Below the pieces are notes generated by a model. The model had not been told where the DNA came from. It saw only the letters and a program-made list of their open reading frames with translations, and did no database searches. A stretch of 64,000 nt of DNA from positions 20,806,283 to 20,870,282 of the forward strand of contig OU612066.1 of the NCBI GenBank assembly GCA_914767715.1, in the 5' to 3' direction. How positions within the stretch are numbered: the stretch's first letter is position 1; the number at the start of each line of letters is the position of its first letter. A program made the position numbers and the translations under genes. Source of the stretch: Membranipora membranacea (taxonomy: Eukaryota; Bryozoa; Gymnolaemata; Cheilostomatida; Membraniporidae). Below, in pieces: positions 50,469 to 63,250 of the stretch.

Positions 50469-50680
50469 ATGCGTGTTTTACTAAAATTACAGTTACTGCT
50501 TATTCTAACTGTAATAATGTTCTCCATCCTGACTGTAGCGCTTCCAAAATGGCTTGGATGACTTCGATGTATGTCAGTCTTTTGCCTACTGCTAGTTACA
50601 ATTGCAGTACCATCCTATCAGAACATGTGGACTTTGGTGGACAGTACTGTGGCGCCGGAAATACTTGCTTATGCAGTTGA
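50469..50680 (+). pseudogene. decayed small secreted cysteine-rich peptide gene, copy 2
   Basis: A start codon at 50469 opens a strongly hydrophobic leader (MRVLLKLQLLLILTVIMFSI...), which ends at a TGA at 50559. In another frame the following bases encode a cysteine-rich segment ending N-T-C-L-C-S at a TGA at 50680. A third frame carries an earlier cysteine pair. Taken across the frames, the Cys order and spacing (a C-x3-C-like pair, then a distant C, then C-x-C at the end) recall the CSalpha-beta defensin fold, an antimicrobial peptide type. Two single-base frame changes are implied, so it is broken as read. The family assignment is inference only. Confidence 0.3.
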
Positions 50681-50941
50681 AATTAAATAAGTTTAAATCT
50701 GTATTTTGTGTGTGAAATTGAAATAAATCATGGAGTAAACAGCTTACTTATGGTGGAAATTAAATAGCTATCAATCGGGGCTCAGTCCAGTAAAAGTTGA
50801 ATTCCCCTCTCCCTGCTGAGACTTACCGCTAAGGTCAGTAATTGGGTCTTGTTGAGTACAGGCGTAAATACATAAATCAATAAAACAAATTTTAGCCGGA
50901 AAGCTTTGGAAATTACTGCAAATGGAATGTAATAACTAGGC

Positions 50942-50956
50942 GGGGGGGGGGGGGGG
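50942..50956. repeat. poly-G run
   Basis: About 15 consecutive G in the TRIM-B downstream flank. The paralogous site in module 1 (about 37670) reads AGGCTGCGAAATG, without the run. Confidence 0.8.
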
Positions 50957-51228
50957 CGAAATGTTAGCGTAACACTTTTGTAAACAATGCAATCAACTGC
51001 CAATAGTTTGTTGTAACGGTTAATGATTTAACTTGGTTCGAACTCTATAAAGTATAAAGTTTATCGGCCTTGATGGTGGTGAGCTTTATGGTGATAAGGT
51101 TGACCTCAAAATATCCAAAACTAAATTTTGTTTATTAGAAATGTAATCATCAAGTGGGCAACGGTTTTGTGTAAATCATAATTTATATATAAGTTCACAG
51201 CCTATATAAAGTTACTGAAAGCTAAACA

Positions 51229-54200
51229 TTAATCATAGAAAAGTTCATAACACAGCACAGAGCTCTGATGATAGCTGGGTACCAGCAGTCTGTTATTCTC
51301 TGTCCATAAATCAAACACTATAGTCTGTACACCTTCTTGATCGTTAAATTCTGTTATGTGTTCACCTGAAATTTGCAATAGAGGATAAGAAAGTAATATG
51401 CAGAACAGAACAAGGTAACAAAATCCGTACATTTAACTGGTGGTTTGGTTGCTTCGATGAGTGTACTGATCCCCTAATCCCTAACTAATTTAACCAGGAC
51501 TTTGTAGTACTCTATTGTTGTATGGAAGACCTACATGTATATAATATAATTTAACGAGTAAAGTTCTTACCAGTCGCTGTATTTAGAACTTCTTTCCATA
51601 CCCCTCTCTTGCAGCCAGTGATTCCATCTCCACTGACCAGTACTACATCATGACTGCTGGCTACAGAGTATGGTATTGCTGTGAGGCTTGTTTTCCAGAG
51701 TACTGTCTCTGTGCTCATGTTGAACTTGAATACCTGAGCAGGTGAGCTTGTGGTGATGATGACAGAGTCTTCTCCTGCTGAACACATGGATATGTAGCTG
51801 TTGGGCGGGATCTTAGGACATGGAATCTGTCTCATCACCTTCCCGTTGAGATTATAGATAGTGATTCTCTTATTGGTGGCATCAACAGCAAAAATCTGGT
51901 TTCTTACAATACAAAGTTTATTGCCGAAGCAGGCACCATTGCGGTCAGTGTGATCCCAGGATGTGATCTGTTGACCATTCAAAGCGTAGACACAAATCTT
52001 GTAAGGCTGTCCGTACATGAGAATGTAGAGTCGATCCTTACGCGCTCTTATGGTGATGATGGAACTGGGTAGTTTGATGAAGTCTGATGTCTTGTTACCA
52101 GCTTCATCTATTATGTTGATTGACCATATGCTTAGACCTACATAGGTCACACCTTTATAACTACATGATGTGAGGCAAGTGTTATTTGCTGCCAGCTGCT
52201 TCACCAGCCGTATCGAGGTCGGAGGTTTTTTATTTCTCATTAGGTCATCACCGATCACAAAGTCGTCTGTTGGCACCAGAGCAGCATTTATCTCTGTGGT
52301 GTCAGAATCTGAAACACAGTAAATGACTGATCACTTATATTACATGTTGTGTTGATGCACCAGAATTGCAACAGATCCAGCAATCCCTAGAACTATATCG
52401 TCTAACCCGGTGATTAATTATGATGATATGTCTGCAAGAAGCATTTTTACCGTTTTTTAGGATTATTCATTTACACATTACAGCTAGTAGGGCCCTACAT
52501 TTCCACTAAAAATATAATCTTACAGCACTTTTTCATGAAACTGTTGCTTTGTAGCGCTTGCACATTGTATGGCGAGGCTCGCACTAGGAAAATTAGAGGC
52601 ATACCATTGGTTTGGATCAGTTGCTGGTTTCCCACCACCAGAGCTTGGAATCCATCATCATTAGCCATATCATCTAGTTTAGCCTCCAAATCCTTCTTTG
52701 TTTGCAGCAGGTCAACCTGTATGATAGGAAAGGGAAGCAATATGTAAATGATAGTAGTAACCACACTCACACTCAATAACTCAAATACTCGAAGTCTGGT
52801 ATTCAAATATCCCAATCGGTTAAAATCATAAACGAATGTGGGCATTTTAAGGTTATCTGATATCTACTGTCAGGTTATACACTTTAATTGAATCGTTCAC
52901 TGCGTATGACAATATTGTGCTTAAATTTTAGGTTACTTTGCATTTGTGAGAAAATTTGTAGTTGCCTCCTTAATATCAATGAGGGGACAACTTCGATTTC
53001 TTAGTACAGGAAAGGCAGTTCTAGTTACTAATGACTGTGAATGAATTTTCTTTCTTTCCATGTTTTACAATTAAAGAACCCATGTCTTATTTCAGCAAGA
53101 ATTACAGTATCTATGCAGCTTGTTGGTGTAGAAGGAGAGTCATGGGGCCTCATTGTTTGGCTTCATTTATGATTTTTCCATCATATTGAAATTGAATTTA
53201 CTTACACAGTGTTGTTTAGATAAATCAGAGCGGACAGTTTTGATCTGTTCATGAAACTCAGAGAGTTTTAGTCCAGCATCCTTCTCAATGTATTCTGTCA
53301 GCTTATCTTTAGTGCTGCTTCTGTTTGTGATATACTCCTCCTTCAACTTTCTATATTTCTCTCTGATAGCTTGTATCTATGTAGTAGGCAATTAGTTAAA
53401 GATGACCTCTTTTCACAATAAATTTCGACCGGGTCAAACCTATCTATCTCACGCAGAGTCGTATTTCACCAAGATTCAGTGTTATAACATTTTGTACTCT
53501 CTCCCAATACAATAGTGATCACAATACCTGTTTCTCCTTCGTGTCATCAATAAGTCTGACTCCTTTCTCAGTTTCTGTATCCCAGTTAGACAGAGTGACC
53601 GCTGCCTCCTTCATCACAGCTGACAATTTATCAAACAACTCTTCACATTCCTTCTTCTTAGGCTCCAGTAATCTCTTCACCTCAGCTGAGAGCTCTTTTA
53701 GAGACATGAGCTTGTGGTTGGAACCTAGAGGGAGTATAGAAATTGAATTAAATGGTTTTGGTTTGGAGCATCAATGTGATTGGTGAAGACTTATGGGAAA
53801 CACACAGAGTCTAGGAAAGTCAGGACTTTGAAATTGAGGACAACAGACGGGATAAACTACTACCATACCCATCGTCCTTCGGTAGTTCAGTGCTGAGCTG
53901 CAAACTGAATCTCAACATTATGATTTGACCTTCTTTTTCAGTAGAGAGATTCCTATTTTTGCTTTTAAGTGAAAACGGTAGCCGGATTTGTGCAGTGTAA
54001 AGGGTGGTGCTAGGGTGCTAGAATATTCAATTCTCAAAACTTTGAAGGTCATTAATATGTATGTCCAAATTAAAGTACTGGGGTATTTCTTGGGCAAAAT
54101 CCAAACTTTGCTTAAAATCGTCTCATTTATTCAGAAATTGTTCTCAACAGAAGGCACATATTATGAGATACCAATAGAAAATATCTTTGTTTAAGAATGA

Positions 54201-55556
54201 GATCTATCAATACGCAATAAAACAAACCTTGATAATTCCACTAGGAGTTACATCCTCAGTTTCAAAGATGATACAACTTGCATCAGTAAATTACAAATCT
54301 GATTAGCCTATATCAGATGTCAAAGGTCGCATGATGGAATTGTCACACACCATTTTGGCAAAGTCCAACAGAAGACAAACATTCGACGCAGTAAACCCTC
54401 AAGCACTTTGAACATCCAAAAGAGACGACTTGATCTTTGTGAGTCTCACAGAACTTCTGCTGCTCTACTGTTGAGGTTGTTCTCATGTACTCCTTTATAT
54501 TCTGAGTCTCATGATGCCAGTTCAACTCAATGTGAAGCTGTAATGACACAAGTATTCAAATTTGAATCTTTATCACAGGTTAAGGAAAGTTTGCTTTCTC
54601 CCTTTACACTTAGCTATCACATCAAGTTATTTATTTATTATATATAAAACACTCCATATATCGCTGATATTTTATAAAACTACTTCTCAAAATTGCCTAA
54701 CAGACACACAGCCACAGGTTCTCGATTAGTATTTACCTTCTGATGAGCAGCACAGAACTTATGTTCACAGGTCAGACAGTAAGTGTTGGCAGTCATCTTG
54801 AGTTTTCCACTTTTCTCACAAGGTTCACAGTATGTAGCTGGATGAACATTCTCTAAGGCTGAGGGAAGATTGTCTATCACCACTTTAAACTTGTTTCTGC
54901 AAATCAAAAAATGTTGAACATTAAGCCGTACTAAATCAATCTTCCAACCATGTGGCCGGTACCATCAAGCCAACCATCCCACCTAGACAATCCCGAAACT
55001 CATCCCACTTATTCTAACATGTCAGCTATCCCACCAACACTGCCCCGCCCCCTTTCCTGGACAACAGGAAGTTTGGTGAAGGAAATGTTTTAAATTGGCT
55101 ACAGATTAATGATGTTAATCATCTGACTCGATTAATTAAAAGTCACATGCCTTATTACTTATCCAGAAGCAAAGGCGGCAAAATTTTAGTCTGTGCCAGG
55201 TTGCTCTCTGCTTGCAGGCAGGTCGGAGCACACCTGGGGGCCAACCAAACCCCAAATATGTTGAATCTGTGTGGAGCTACACAACAATATAATATATAGT
55301 TGATAGTTCAAATCAGAGACTGATTGCAATACTGTTATTAGAAACGCTGTCATATTAGATGCTCTGTGAACCTCGATACTTACTGACAAACCCTACATTC
55401 GATCACATCAGTCTTCTTGAGTTGCCTCCTCAGGCAAGTCTCACAGCATACATGAGTACAGGGCAGAAACATTGGGTTATGGATAAACCCCTCTTCCTCA
55501 AGGCAGTTTCCACATGTTACCAGATGTGGCGCATCTTCTGCTACTGAGACGGCCAT
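51229..55556 (-). CDS. TRIM-B: RING, two B-boxes, coiled coil, beta-propeller-like protein (8 exons, 624 aa)
   Basis: Minus-strand exons: 55556-55384, 54896-54737, 54537-54351, 53724-53528, 53376-53206, 52716-52605, 52308-51571 and 51365-51229. Every exon length equals its TRIM-A counterpart, and the total is again 1875 bases with no break. RING and B-box ligands are all conserved. Changes cluster in the propeller-like exon (for example SIWSINIIDE for SNGSINRRDE and ACFGNKL for SYAGNKL), which is the presumed target-binding part. Exon 3 uses the donor GTGTGTG where TRIM-A has GTGAGTG. The function is inferred as for TRIM-A: an E3 ubiquitin ligase of unknown substrate. Confidence 0.92.
55196..55252 (-). 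repeat. fragment of the tRNA-derived SINE
   Basis: TTGCTCTCTG-TTGCAGGCAGGT followed by GGAGCACACCTGG-GGCCAACCAAACCCCA matches the body of the SINE at 23930-23990 in the same strand sense, without its tRNA head. It lies in TRIM-B intron 1 and is absent from TRIM-A intron 1. Confidence 0.7.
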
Positions 55557-55669
55557 TTTTCTTATGTGATGTTGTGTCACTCAGTGGATCTAAAAGCATA
55601 AGTAAATGATCGACATAATATTGCTAATAACAATACCTAGAACAAGAATATCAGGGGAGGCCCCGCCTT

Positions 55670-56230
55670 TCCTTATTTGGGTGTGCTTGCTTGCTCAGGT
55701 GAAGGCGCACATTGCCATCTATAATAAACCAAGAAGCACATCAGAGGGTTACCACAGAAGTGAGGAGACTCTTTTAAATTCGCTCTTTCTCCCTGTCCCT
55801 CCCAAACAATGAATTTCATTTGCAAAGTGCCTGCTGTGAGCATGACCTGTGTATGTATATTAACAGAAGGGTGACTACAAATCTGGTAATATAGCTCGGC
55901 ATAATTGTGATCTCAGTTGGTTGACTATAAAATGCCGCAATTTGCTACCCTAATCCCTAATTAGAGTAAGCAGTGATACAAAACTGAACAAGGCGATTAA
56001 AAGTTCAACACCCTAAAAGAGTTAGAGAGAGTATCTAACACCTTGATTGTACATATTACTGACCTGATATTCTCAATGGTTATATCCTGTAAACTCCCTG
56101 TGTAGTAATGACTAAATCTCCACTGCTTGTTACTAACTTCCTTGTTCAAGCTGTGACTGTAGACTGCTGTGTAATAAGTTAACTGGCTGACAAATAAGCA
56201 AAACAAAACTGTGACAAGAGGAAAATCCAT
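55670..56230 (-). CDS. possible small secreted protein or TRIM-B 5' leader exons
   Basis: On the minus strand an ATG at 56230 opens a signal-peptide-like stretch (MDFPLVTVLFCLFVSQLTYY) followed by about 40 polar residues (SNKQWRFSHYYTG, QDITIENI) to a GT donor near 56060. An acceptor (TTATAG) near 55718 leads to a short second exon reading WQCAPSPEQAS before a TAA, giving about 70 residues. The related exon upstream of TRIM-A is frame-broken. I do not recognise the protein. It could equally be untranslated leader of TRIM-B, since it lies head-on upstream in the same strand sense. Confidence 0.3.
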
Positions 56231-56403
56231 GTGGCAGTTTCAATTTTTTAACACACAGTTTATATGTGATTGATTGATGGAAGTTAACCTGTAAGGGTTA
56301 TCAATCTCTTACATGTTTATCATTAGCATACATAGACAAATGGTAGCATACAATGTAAAGGCTTTAAAGGAAGTAAGTCAAGTCAGTTGTGATATATTAT
56401 ACA

Positions 56404-56451
56404 TCAGCTAGGCTAGGCTAGGCCAGGCTAGGCTAGGCCAGGCTAGGCTGA
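56404..56451. repeat. (CTAGG)n minisatellite
   Basis: About nine units of AGGCT/AGGCC, with the order GCTAGGCTAGGCTAGGCCAG repeated twice. Low-complexity repeat. Confidence 0.75.
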
Positions 56452-56483
56452 TATGGATTAAAATGAGTTTATTTGTGTCAGTA

Positions 56484-56721
56484 GGTAAATTCGCGCCCTT
56501 GGTATCTATATTAAATAATCATTTTCACGGGGAAATCCAACTGAATCCAACTTGAATTCAAGTTGTCTCCCTATTACCAATGAGGAGATAATTCTAAGGT
56601 TCATTTGGCTGATATAGAAAAACAGTATACCTAATCAAAAAATCTATTCAGTTTGATTTCCCCATGAAAATGATTATGATTAATGATTATTTAATATAGA
56701 TACAAAGGGCGCGAATTTACC
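56484..56721. mobile_element. 238-bp MITE with TA target duplication
   Basis: Inverted ends GGTAAATTCGCGCCCTT (one arm has an extra base: AAAGGGCGCGAATTTACC) extend as an imperfect inverted repeat for about 55 bases each. TA dinucleotides flank at 56482-56483 and 56722-56723. A TA duplication with such ends fits a Tc1/mariner-type non-autonomous element. Confidence 0.65.
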
Positions 56722-56729
56722 TAGTGGTG

Positions 56730-58026
56730 ACACCTAAAACATCAGCTAGGGTAATATATTGATCACACTGTCTATTAATCAGCAACATATTAACAAATCA
56801 ACATCATAATTTTGACAAAGAAATCTCAGTTGTTTTTTGGTCATAAACAATACTAACTTACATGTACTTGATGACGAAGTCCGTAACGGGGTTGCATCTC
56901 ATGTGATCCCCAGCAACAGTTTATAAACGTCCAGACACTTCAGTCACCTCCTTTGGTCTCAATCACAGACCTTGTGACCTCAACACCCGTTGGAAGAAAT
57001 TAGCGTACCACTGGTAGCTACTCGCTGGATATCTGCCTGTTTTAACATCTCATATTAGATCACATTAGGTCATATACAATAGAATCAAGCACACTGATGA
57101 CTTGATATACTATTGCATGTATATCTCTGACAATAGAGAGTGAATTAATTCACCTAGCCTCAGAGCAGCTAAAATTCAGCCTTTATGAGACGTATTGATG
57201 AATACCCAAACCTTTGGATAAACACATATCATTTTCTCATTTCTTGTTAAAATAATTTTAATTTAACTTGGGAAAATCTAATCTTACCATTGTTACAGTT
57301 TTAGAAGAGCATTTTGTACATATTTTTTACAAACAAAGTTAAATCACAACTGTGTATTGCTAGCCTAAGCTCAGTGGGAGAAGATAGAATTACTAATAAT
57401 GCAGAGCTGGGTAATTCTGTTTCGATCATGATTGTTTGAACAAAAGTTTTCCTCTTATTCAGCCGAAAGTAGGTACCCAAATATTTACGACAGCAGCTCT
57501 ATCGATCAGAGATACACATGCTAATAGTGTAAACTCGAAATCAGTGTGTGTACCCAGTGCTCAAAATTTGAATATGAACAATTGGAATCGTTGTCACTGG
57601 GTAACTGCATTACATCTGGCGTAGAGTGAATGTTGAATTGTTATCGAGCTGATGAAAGCAATTGGTTCTAAGCCTTAAATCCAAATCCTTGACACTTTCT
57701 TCAACTCCCAAGATCATAACAGGCAACCTTTAGATTCCAGAGAGAACATCACATGCTGATGACACTCTAACTCCTACTAGGTCCTAAAGGAAAAGAAAGG
57801 AATAAATATGAAAACTCACCCTTTCAAGTAACCGGATAGAAAATAACGAACCTTATCACATGACAAATCCTGTTTTATTTCAATTTTTTTCCTAACCAAC
57901 GTACTGAAGTCATTTTTATCGATTTATGTCAAATCAGATCCACTAAATACATTGTCATTTGTTGCAAATGTATTTTGATCGATAATAAAGTACTCATCAA
58001 TCAATCAATCACAAGAGATGTCTTGC
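56730..58026. other. spacer upstream of X3
   Basis: No exon homologous to X1 exons 1-3 is present, and no other supportable gene. Homology to the X1 locus starts at about 58027, inside intron 3. Confidence 0.5.
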
Positions 58027-58119
58027 TAATTTTTATTGAGAAGCTCCAACTAAAAATGGGACATCAATAGCGATTTATGATATGTAGCATATTAGTTCTT
58101 ACATTCTCAGATCTCACAG

Positions 58120-60151
58120 ACATCTTGGACACTGAGTCTCCCTTCTCATGCGATGAGGAGTTCACTACAGACACATTATTTACTACACGGCTCACCGACA
58201 GCCTCAATCAGCTAGTAGATGATTCTCTTAAAACTAATGATCAAGTCTCGTCATTGAAGATCCCGACTGATCAAAATATGGTACATGATGTAAGGTGAGT
58301 ATTTAATGATGTTCTACTAGTCACTTGTACTCATTTTTTTCTTCTTTATATCATACTACAGCTGAGACCCAAATTCAGATAGATCAGTGCACTAGCAAGC
58401 TGCATGCAACTGACTAGAACTGTGAAAGCTTTCATCCTCAGCCAATAGGAATATGACAGTTGTCAATAAATAACATGATATGAGAAAGTTTAAGGATTGT
58501 CTTTACTTTCACAATAAGAAGACAACTTATAGTTATACCCCTAAAAACTCGCTTTTTCTAGCAAAAGCTTGCATTTTTTTTTTATATAAAACTATTGTTG
58601 ATAGTATGATGTGAGCTGACCTTGCGTCCAAACAGTGATATAATTTGGGCTGTCTCTGATAGGCATATCTCTCCAAACATGAACTCAATCAAATATATCA
58701 TAACAGCAAAAAAACCATGTCTGGAAGTAATGTCCCAAAACTGGTAACAATCGACAACAGATTTGGCGATCGAGATAACATACTAGTTGTCTGCTCTTGA
58801 CCACTGTTAGTATATAACTTGATTATTTTTGTGATAATTTCTAGTCCTGGGGTATTTGAAACATCCCTTTGGCCGAGCTTCGAGAATGATTTGATGAACA
58901 GGTCATCTCTGTATGAAGACAGCTTTGGTTATCCTGAGGAGGAATTGGAAACTCCTCTGAATCTAAGTCTCCTGGTGTTCACCAATGAACTGACGCAGCT
59001 GGACAAACTAGAGACATCACTCTCGACACTATTCTATCAGAACATCTCAAATGACCATTTTGTGTGAGTTTCAATGAATATTTTGCAAAAATAATCCGCA
59101 CATATCTTGCCAATGTGCTAATCACTTTCAAACCGAGAGATATTAAAAAACCATCCCACAATGCACTTTGATGGACAACACTCATAATATTGTTATGGTT
59201 GCCTTATCCCATTGGAGAATCCAGGCTATGATACATTTTGTTCCCCTATTTAATATTCACTTCAGATCTGTAGAGCTGACCACAAGATATGATCTGTAGT
59301 AAACAGTGATACCATTATCCTCCTTTTCATCATCATGACTATGAAGCCACCTTCTGATTACTGATGCCTGTGAACAATATTCACATTGAAAATCAGAACA
59401 GGGAAAACATCAGTATTATGAGCTGTCCCCCCACAACAAATGAACACAGTGATTTTTAACTAGTGAACTTCTATTTTACAGAGCTGAAATCGTATATTCT
59501 GAAGATGGGTCGGAGAGTGAAATACAGGAGCAACAGAATAATTCCCTTACAGTTCCTCAGGGTGAGCCAGATACTTTTACACATGTGATGAGATCTTGTA
59601 AATTCTATCACAAGGAAGAAAGCTAACAAAAATAAATGTGTCCATTTGCGAAGCTTAATCGTGAACACTGACAGACCCAATCCAGTGATCATTCTATTTT
59701 CAAACTTCGAAGCGGCGGTAATGAAATCAATAAACTAACATACAAAATTGGTCAAGGATTGATTCACAAATATAGATGTTACAAGGGTGAGCATTACAGA
59801 TCATGAATAAATTAGAAATTACCTTCCCAGGCTAACTCTTGATGGAGGACAGTAGTGATGGAGGGCAAACTTTAACAAATGCTTTACTTGATTTCAGATT
59901 CAGTAGAGATGATTTGTGAAACCGATGAGGAAATAAAACCTGAACCAGCTACATGTGTGCAGCATGAAATATCTCAAATACCATGTGATACATCTAGTGA
60001 TAAATTACGACTCTGTGAGAAGCGCTCTCAGGCTACTACCAAGTTATTGGCTACGCGTAGAGCTCAGTATGGTATAAAGAGACGAGTTACCGAATGTTTT
60101 AAGAATGTACAGACTTTTATGAGAAATGCTCTCCACAGGATTAACTCATAG
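58120..60151 (+). pseudogene. X3: exons 4-7 of the orphan gene family
   Basis: Exons 58120-58294, 58845-59063, 59482-59561 and 59898-60151 have lengths 175, 219, 80 and 254, exactly those of X1 exons 4-7, with intact GT-AG sites and open frames in matching phase. Exon 5 keeps ETPLNLSLLVFTNELTQL and exon 7 ends in the basic tail IKRRVTECFKNVQ. Exons 1-3 are missing, because homology with X1 begins within intron 3. It is therefore a 5'-truncated duplicate. The lack of any frame break leaves open that it is expressed from a new promoter and first exon. Confidence 0.8.
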
Positions 60152-63100
60152 TGTTTCCCTGTATTGATTATAATATTTTCACTCATACTGGCACACAGGC
60201 TATTTTGTGCCCACGATCCAGTTTTGGTGTAGTTTTCTTATGAAATATTTATTGCTCCTTTTCATTATAACTTCATGGCTATGTTGGCGAAAATTTTGTT
60301 ACCAATATCAACGCTCAGATGCATACCCTATTTTTGCATTTTACAGCTTCAGTCATTTTGTTGCATGTGTTTTACTGCTCCAATAAAATTTTTTTAGAAA
60401 GCTAATTAACCTATTTTGTATTGAAAGTAGGAGAGGTCGAAACCAAAACTCACCATAGCTGTGCGGGTGTACTGACATAGAGGTCTGGGTAAAGTGTTAT
60501 CTTTTGTTAATCCGATACAGCTGAAAAATCTTGAAGAATAATCCATCCAGAAGCAGCCACATAATCGAAGAGTAGAAATAATTCCGGGCTGATCTTATAC
60601 ATCAATATGATCCTGAATTTTGTTACATATCTTTGAGAGACGAGTCATATAGAGCTCATGATTTATCAGGTACTAAGTACATCTGATATTCATATACTCC
60701 TATAGTCAGCAGTATAACTGTAGTATCTTGATGAATAATCCATACTGGAGCTGTCTTATAATCCGAGATTAGAAATGATTCCGCGACAAGCGGAAAAATC
60801 TTTATTTTATCCTGTGGTTTGTATAATTTGGAGTTAACTCGCCATGATGAAAATATTAGTTTTTGTTATGGTCAGCGAAAATATGTATAAACGAGAATTG
60901 TCTGTTCATAATCCAGAAATATATTACTTTAGTGTCTTGTAACCTGATTATATAACCCAGAGAGGGTACATCCCATACTCACTGATCAAACTTGGATAGA
61001 TATAGACATGATCACCGACATCTCCACTACATTCACCAAAGGTGGGTAACAATCATTAGGTGAGAAGATAAACCAACACACCCTGACCATTCAAACCCTT
61101 TAAACCTACTCCGCTGAATTTACAAAAATTGCGTTAAAGTGCAACTCAAAGACAGATATATTGGACAATCCTTATCCTTATTGAACCTACATGATTCAAA
61201 CAAACACGTAGGCATCAGACTAACATCTACCTGTGTTGATGTTGGGAGACATGAGCTATCTCTTTTGACACCAAAAGCTTTGGGTGTTTTAAGTATACTG
61301 ACAGGCACCGATGCTGCGTTAGCCACATTGAATTCCATATCTGGAATAGCATCATTAGCTTTCTTTTGCAAAACAAAGGGCTTGCAAAAATAGCCAGTCC
61401 CTAGTAGCAATCTAGAAATGCCCTAATCATCGACACTGTAGGGGTATAATTACTGTTTGCAATTTTGTAAACAAGACAATTTCTCAGGCTAATTATTCAT
61501 GCTACTAGGGACAGCCAATCAGATAACAGTCAGATGGGTCCCTGTGTTTAGTGTCCTAACCGTATAACGCTATGATACTATTTCCACCTTAAGAGAAGAA
61601 TCTAATTCAGTGGTTAGCCATTACACCAGGCTGATATACGGGAGTCGTCATCTCATCAAGAGCAAGATTCACAGCTGATACTAGGATAGGAGCTTGGTGA
61701 CCTGAAATACCATTAAGCGAACAATCCATTCAGATCAAATATGATTCAATTGCCCTGCGTTTGGATTATCAAGCCGCAGCCGCCTCACCGGCAGAATGAG
61801 AACAGCCTGAATGCAAATGGTAATAAGCTTGATCTACATTCTAGTTTTGTTGCACAACATTGTCAACACAATATTTGGCAAAATGAGATCCTCATTCTAG
61901 TAATATAAGCGACCAGTGTGTATCATGTAGCCTTATATTTAACAGATACCATACTTCTGCTTACTGTTAGTTTCCTTTCACAGATGGCTGCAAGGTTACT
62001 TAGCGGAGAGTTTAACCGATAGTTTGAGATTTATCCGTACATGTTGAGTGATAGAGGCAGAAGCAGAGGTCACAGAGAGGTCATTGGTGAGGGTCATACT
62101 TTTCACCCTCTGCTTTGTCAGGAATGATGGGATCTGACGCTTCATCCTTACTGGACCTAACAAGTCAATGTTCAATCAATATTATACCGCCTGCAAACTA
62201 TCATTGTCAACTCAGGGACAGGGTCATCATGCACTTTATTTTACTCTCAATTTCTTAGCATATTCAGGAAAGAAAAAACCACCAGGTAACCGCAAACGCA
62301 CAAGATGTTAACATAACTGAAAGGTGATCAATTTAACAAAAAGATAAAAATAGAGATTTTTATCCCAATAAAATAATATCGTCCATCGGAATTTCGGCTT
62401 CAATATGAGATGGACATTGTTCAAAAACATTAAGCGTCAATCATATAATTACTGAGTTGAGCTCAAGAGTCTAAAAGAGAACTAAACTAGCATATTTCAA
62501 TCATAAAGTCTGACGATAGCCGCTCAAGATATGACTTGTCAGTTTACAGTTGTGGTGAAACCAAGCGGCAAGCATATTTGTTTTATAAAACATCTTTTCA
62601 CACAGTATGTTTTGGGCGAAACACACACACTCATGTATCAAATCAGGGACAGGAACCCACACAAGCAGGACAGGTGTAATTAAAAAGAGTGAACACCATA
62701 ATTCCGTTGAACACTCTGGGAGTGAGTCTGACCTGCAAGGAGTCTCATTCTCGAATCGGGCACTTACAGGTTGTTGGATTGCTGTTCTTAATTGAAAGAC
62801 CCCTTTGGGACACTACTAATAAAGCGAGGTATAAATTATATAATTTGAAATTGACTAGAGAATTCCCATAATAATTAATAATAGAAGGCAATTTTTTATG
62901 ACAAACATCACTCTCCAAGACCCAAGTAGAGTTCAGTACCAGAAGCTTCAGCAATGAAGGTTAGTTAATTGGTTGCAGCTGTTTTCATGTTCTCACTTAT
63001 TAATTAATACATACAGACATTAACGTTAAGTAACAGTAACAGTTAATGATTTAACTTGGTTCGAACTCTATGAAGTATAAAGTTTATCGGCCTTGATGGT

Positions 63101-63250
63101 GGTGAGCCTTATGGTGATGGGTTGACCTCAAAATATCTAAAACTAAATTTAGTTTATTAGAAATGTAGTCATTAAGTGGGTAACAGTTTTGGGTGAATCA
63201 TAATTTATATAGAAGTTCGCAGCCTATATAAAGTTATTGAAAGCTAAACA
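60152..63250. other. duplicated non-genic spacer of module 3
   Basis: 60180-60850 matches the 3' flanks of X1 and X2, 61610-61900 matches 34690-34990, and 62625-62850 matches parts of 45360-45600. Opposed open frames at 61120-61410 overlap each other almost completely and have no recognisable domain. The cysteine-rich peptide segment found in modules 1 and 2 is absent: homology jumps from a region like 48880 to one like 51010 at about 63030. Confidence 0.45.

Noticed and set aside
51229-51432. Separate small gene with a signal peptide at the TRIM-B 3' end
   Set aside because: The hydrophobic start is intron 7 sequence read into exon 8. It is also open in TRIM-C but not in TRIM-A, and the exon lengths and phases fit the TRIM model.
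56404-56451. Internal telomere repeat
   Set aside because: The 5-base AGGCT/AGGCC unit does not match a standard telomeric hexamer such as TTAGGG and is short.
61120-61410. Gene on either strand at 61.1-61.4 kb
   Set aside because: Both strands are open over the same bases, there is no recognisable domain, and the module 1 counterpart is not open.
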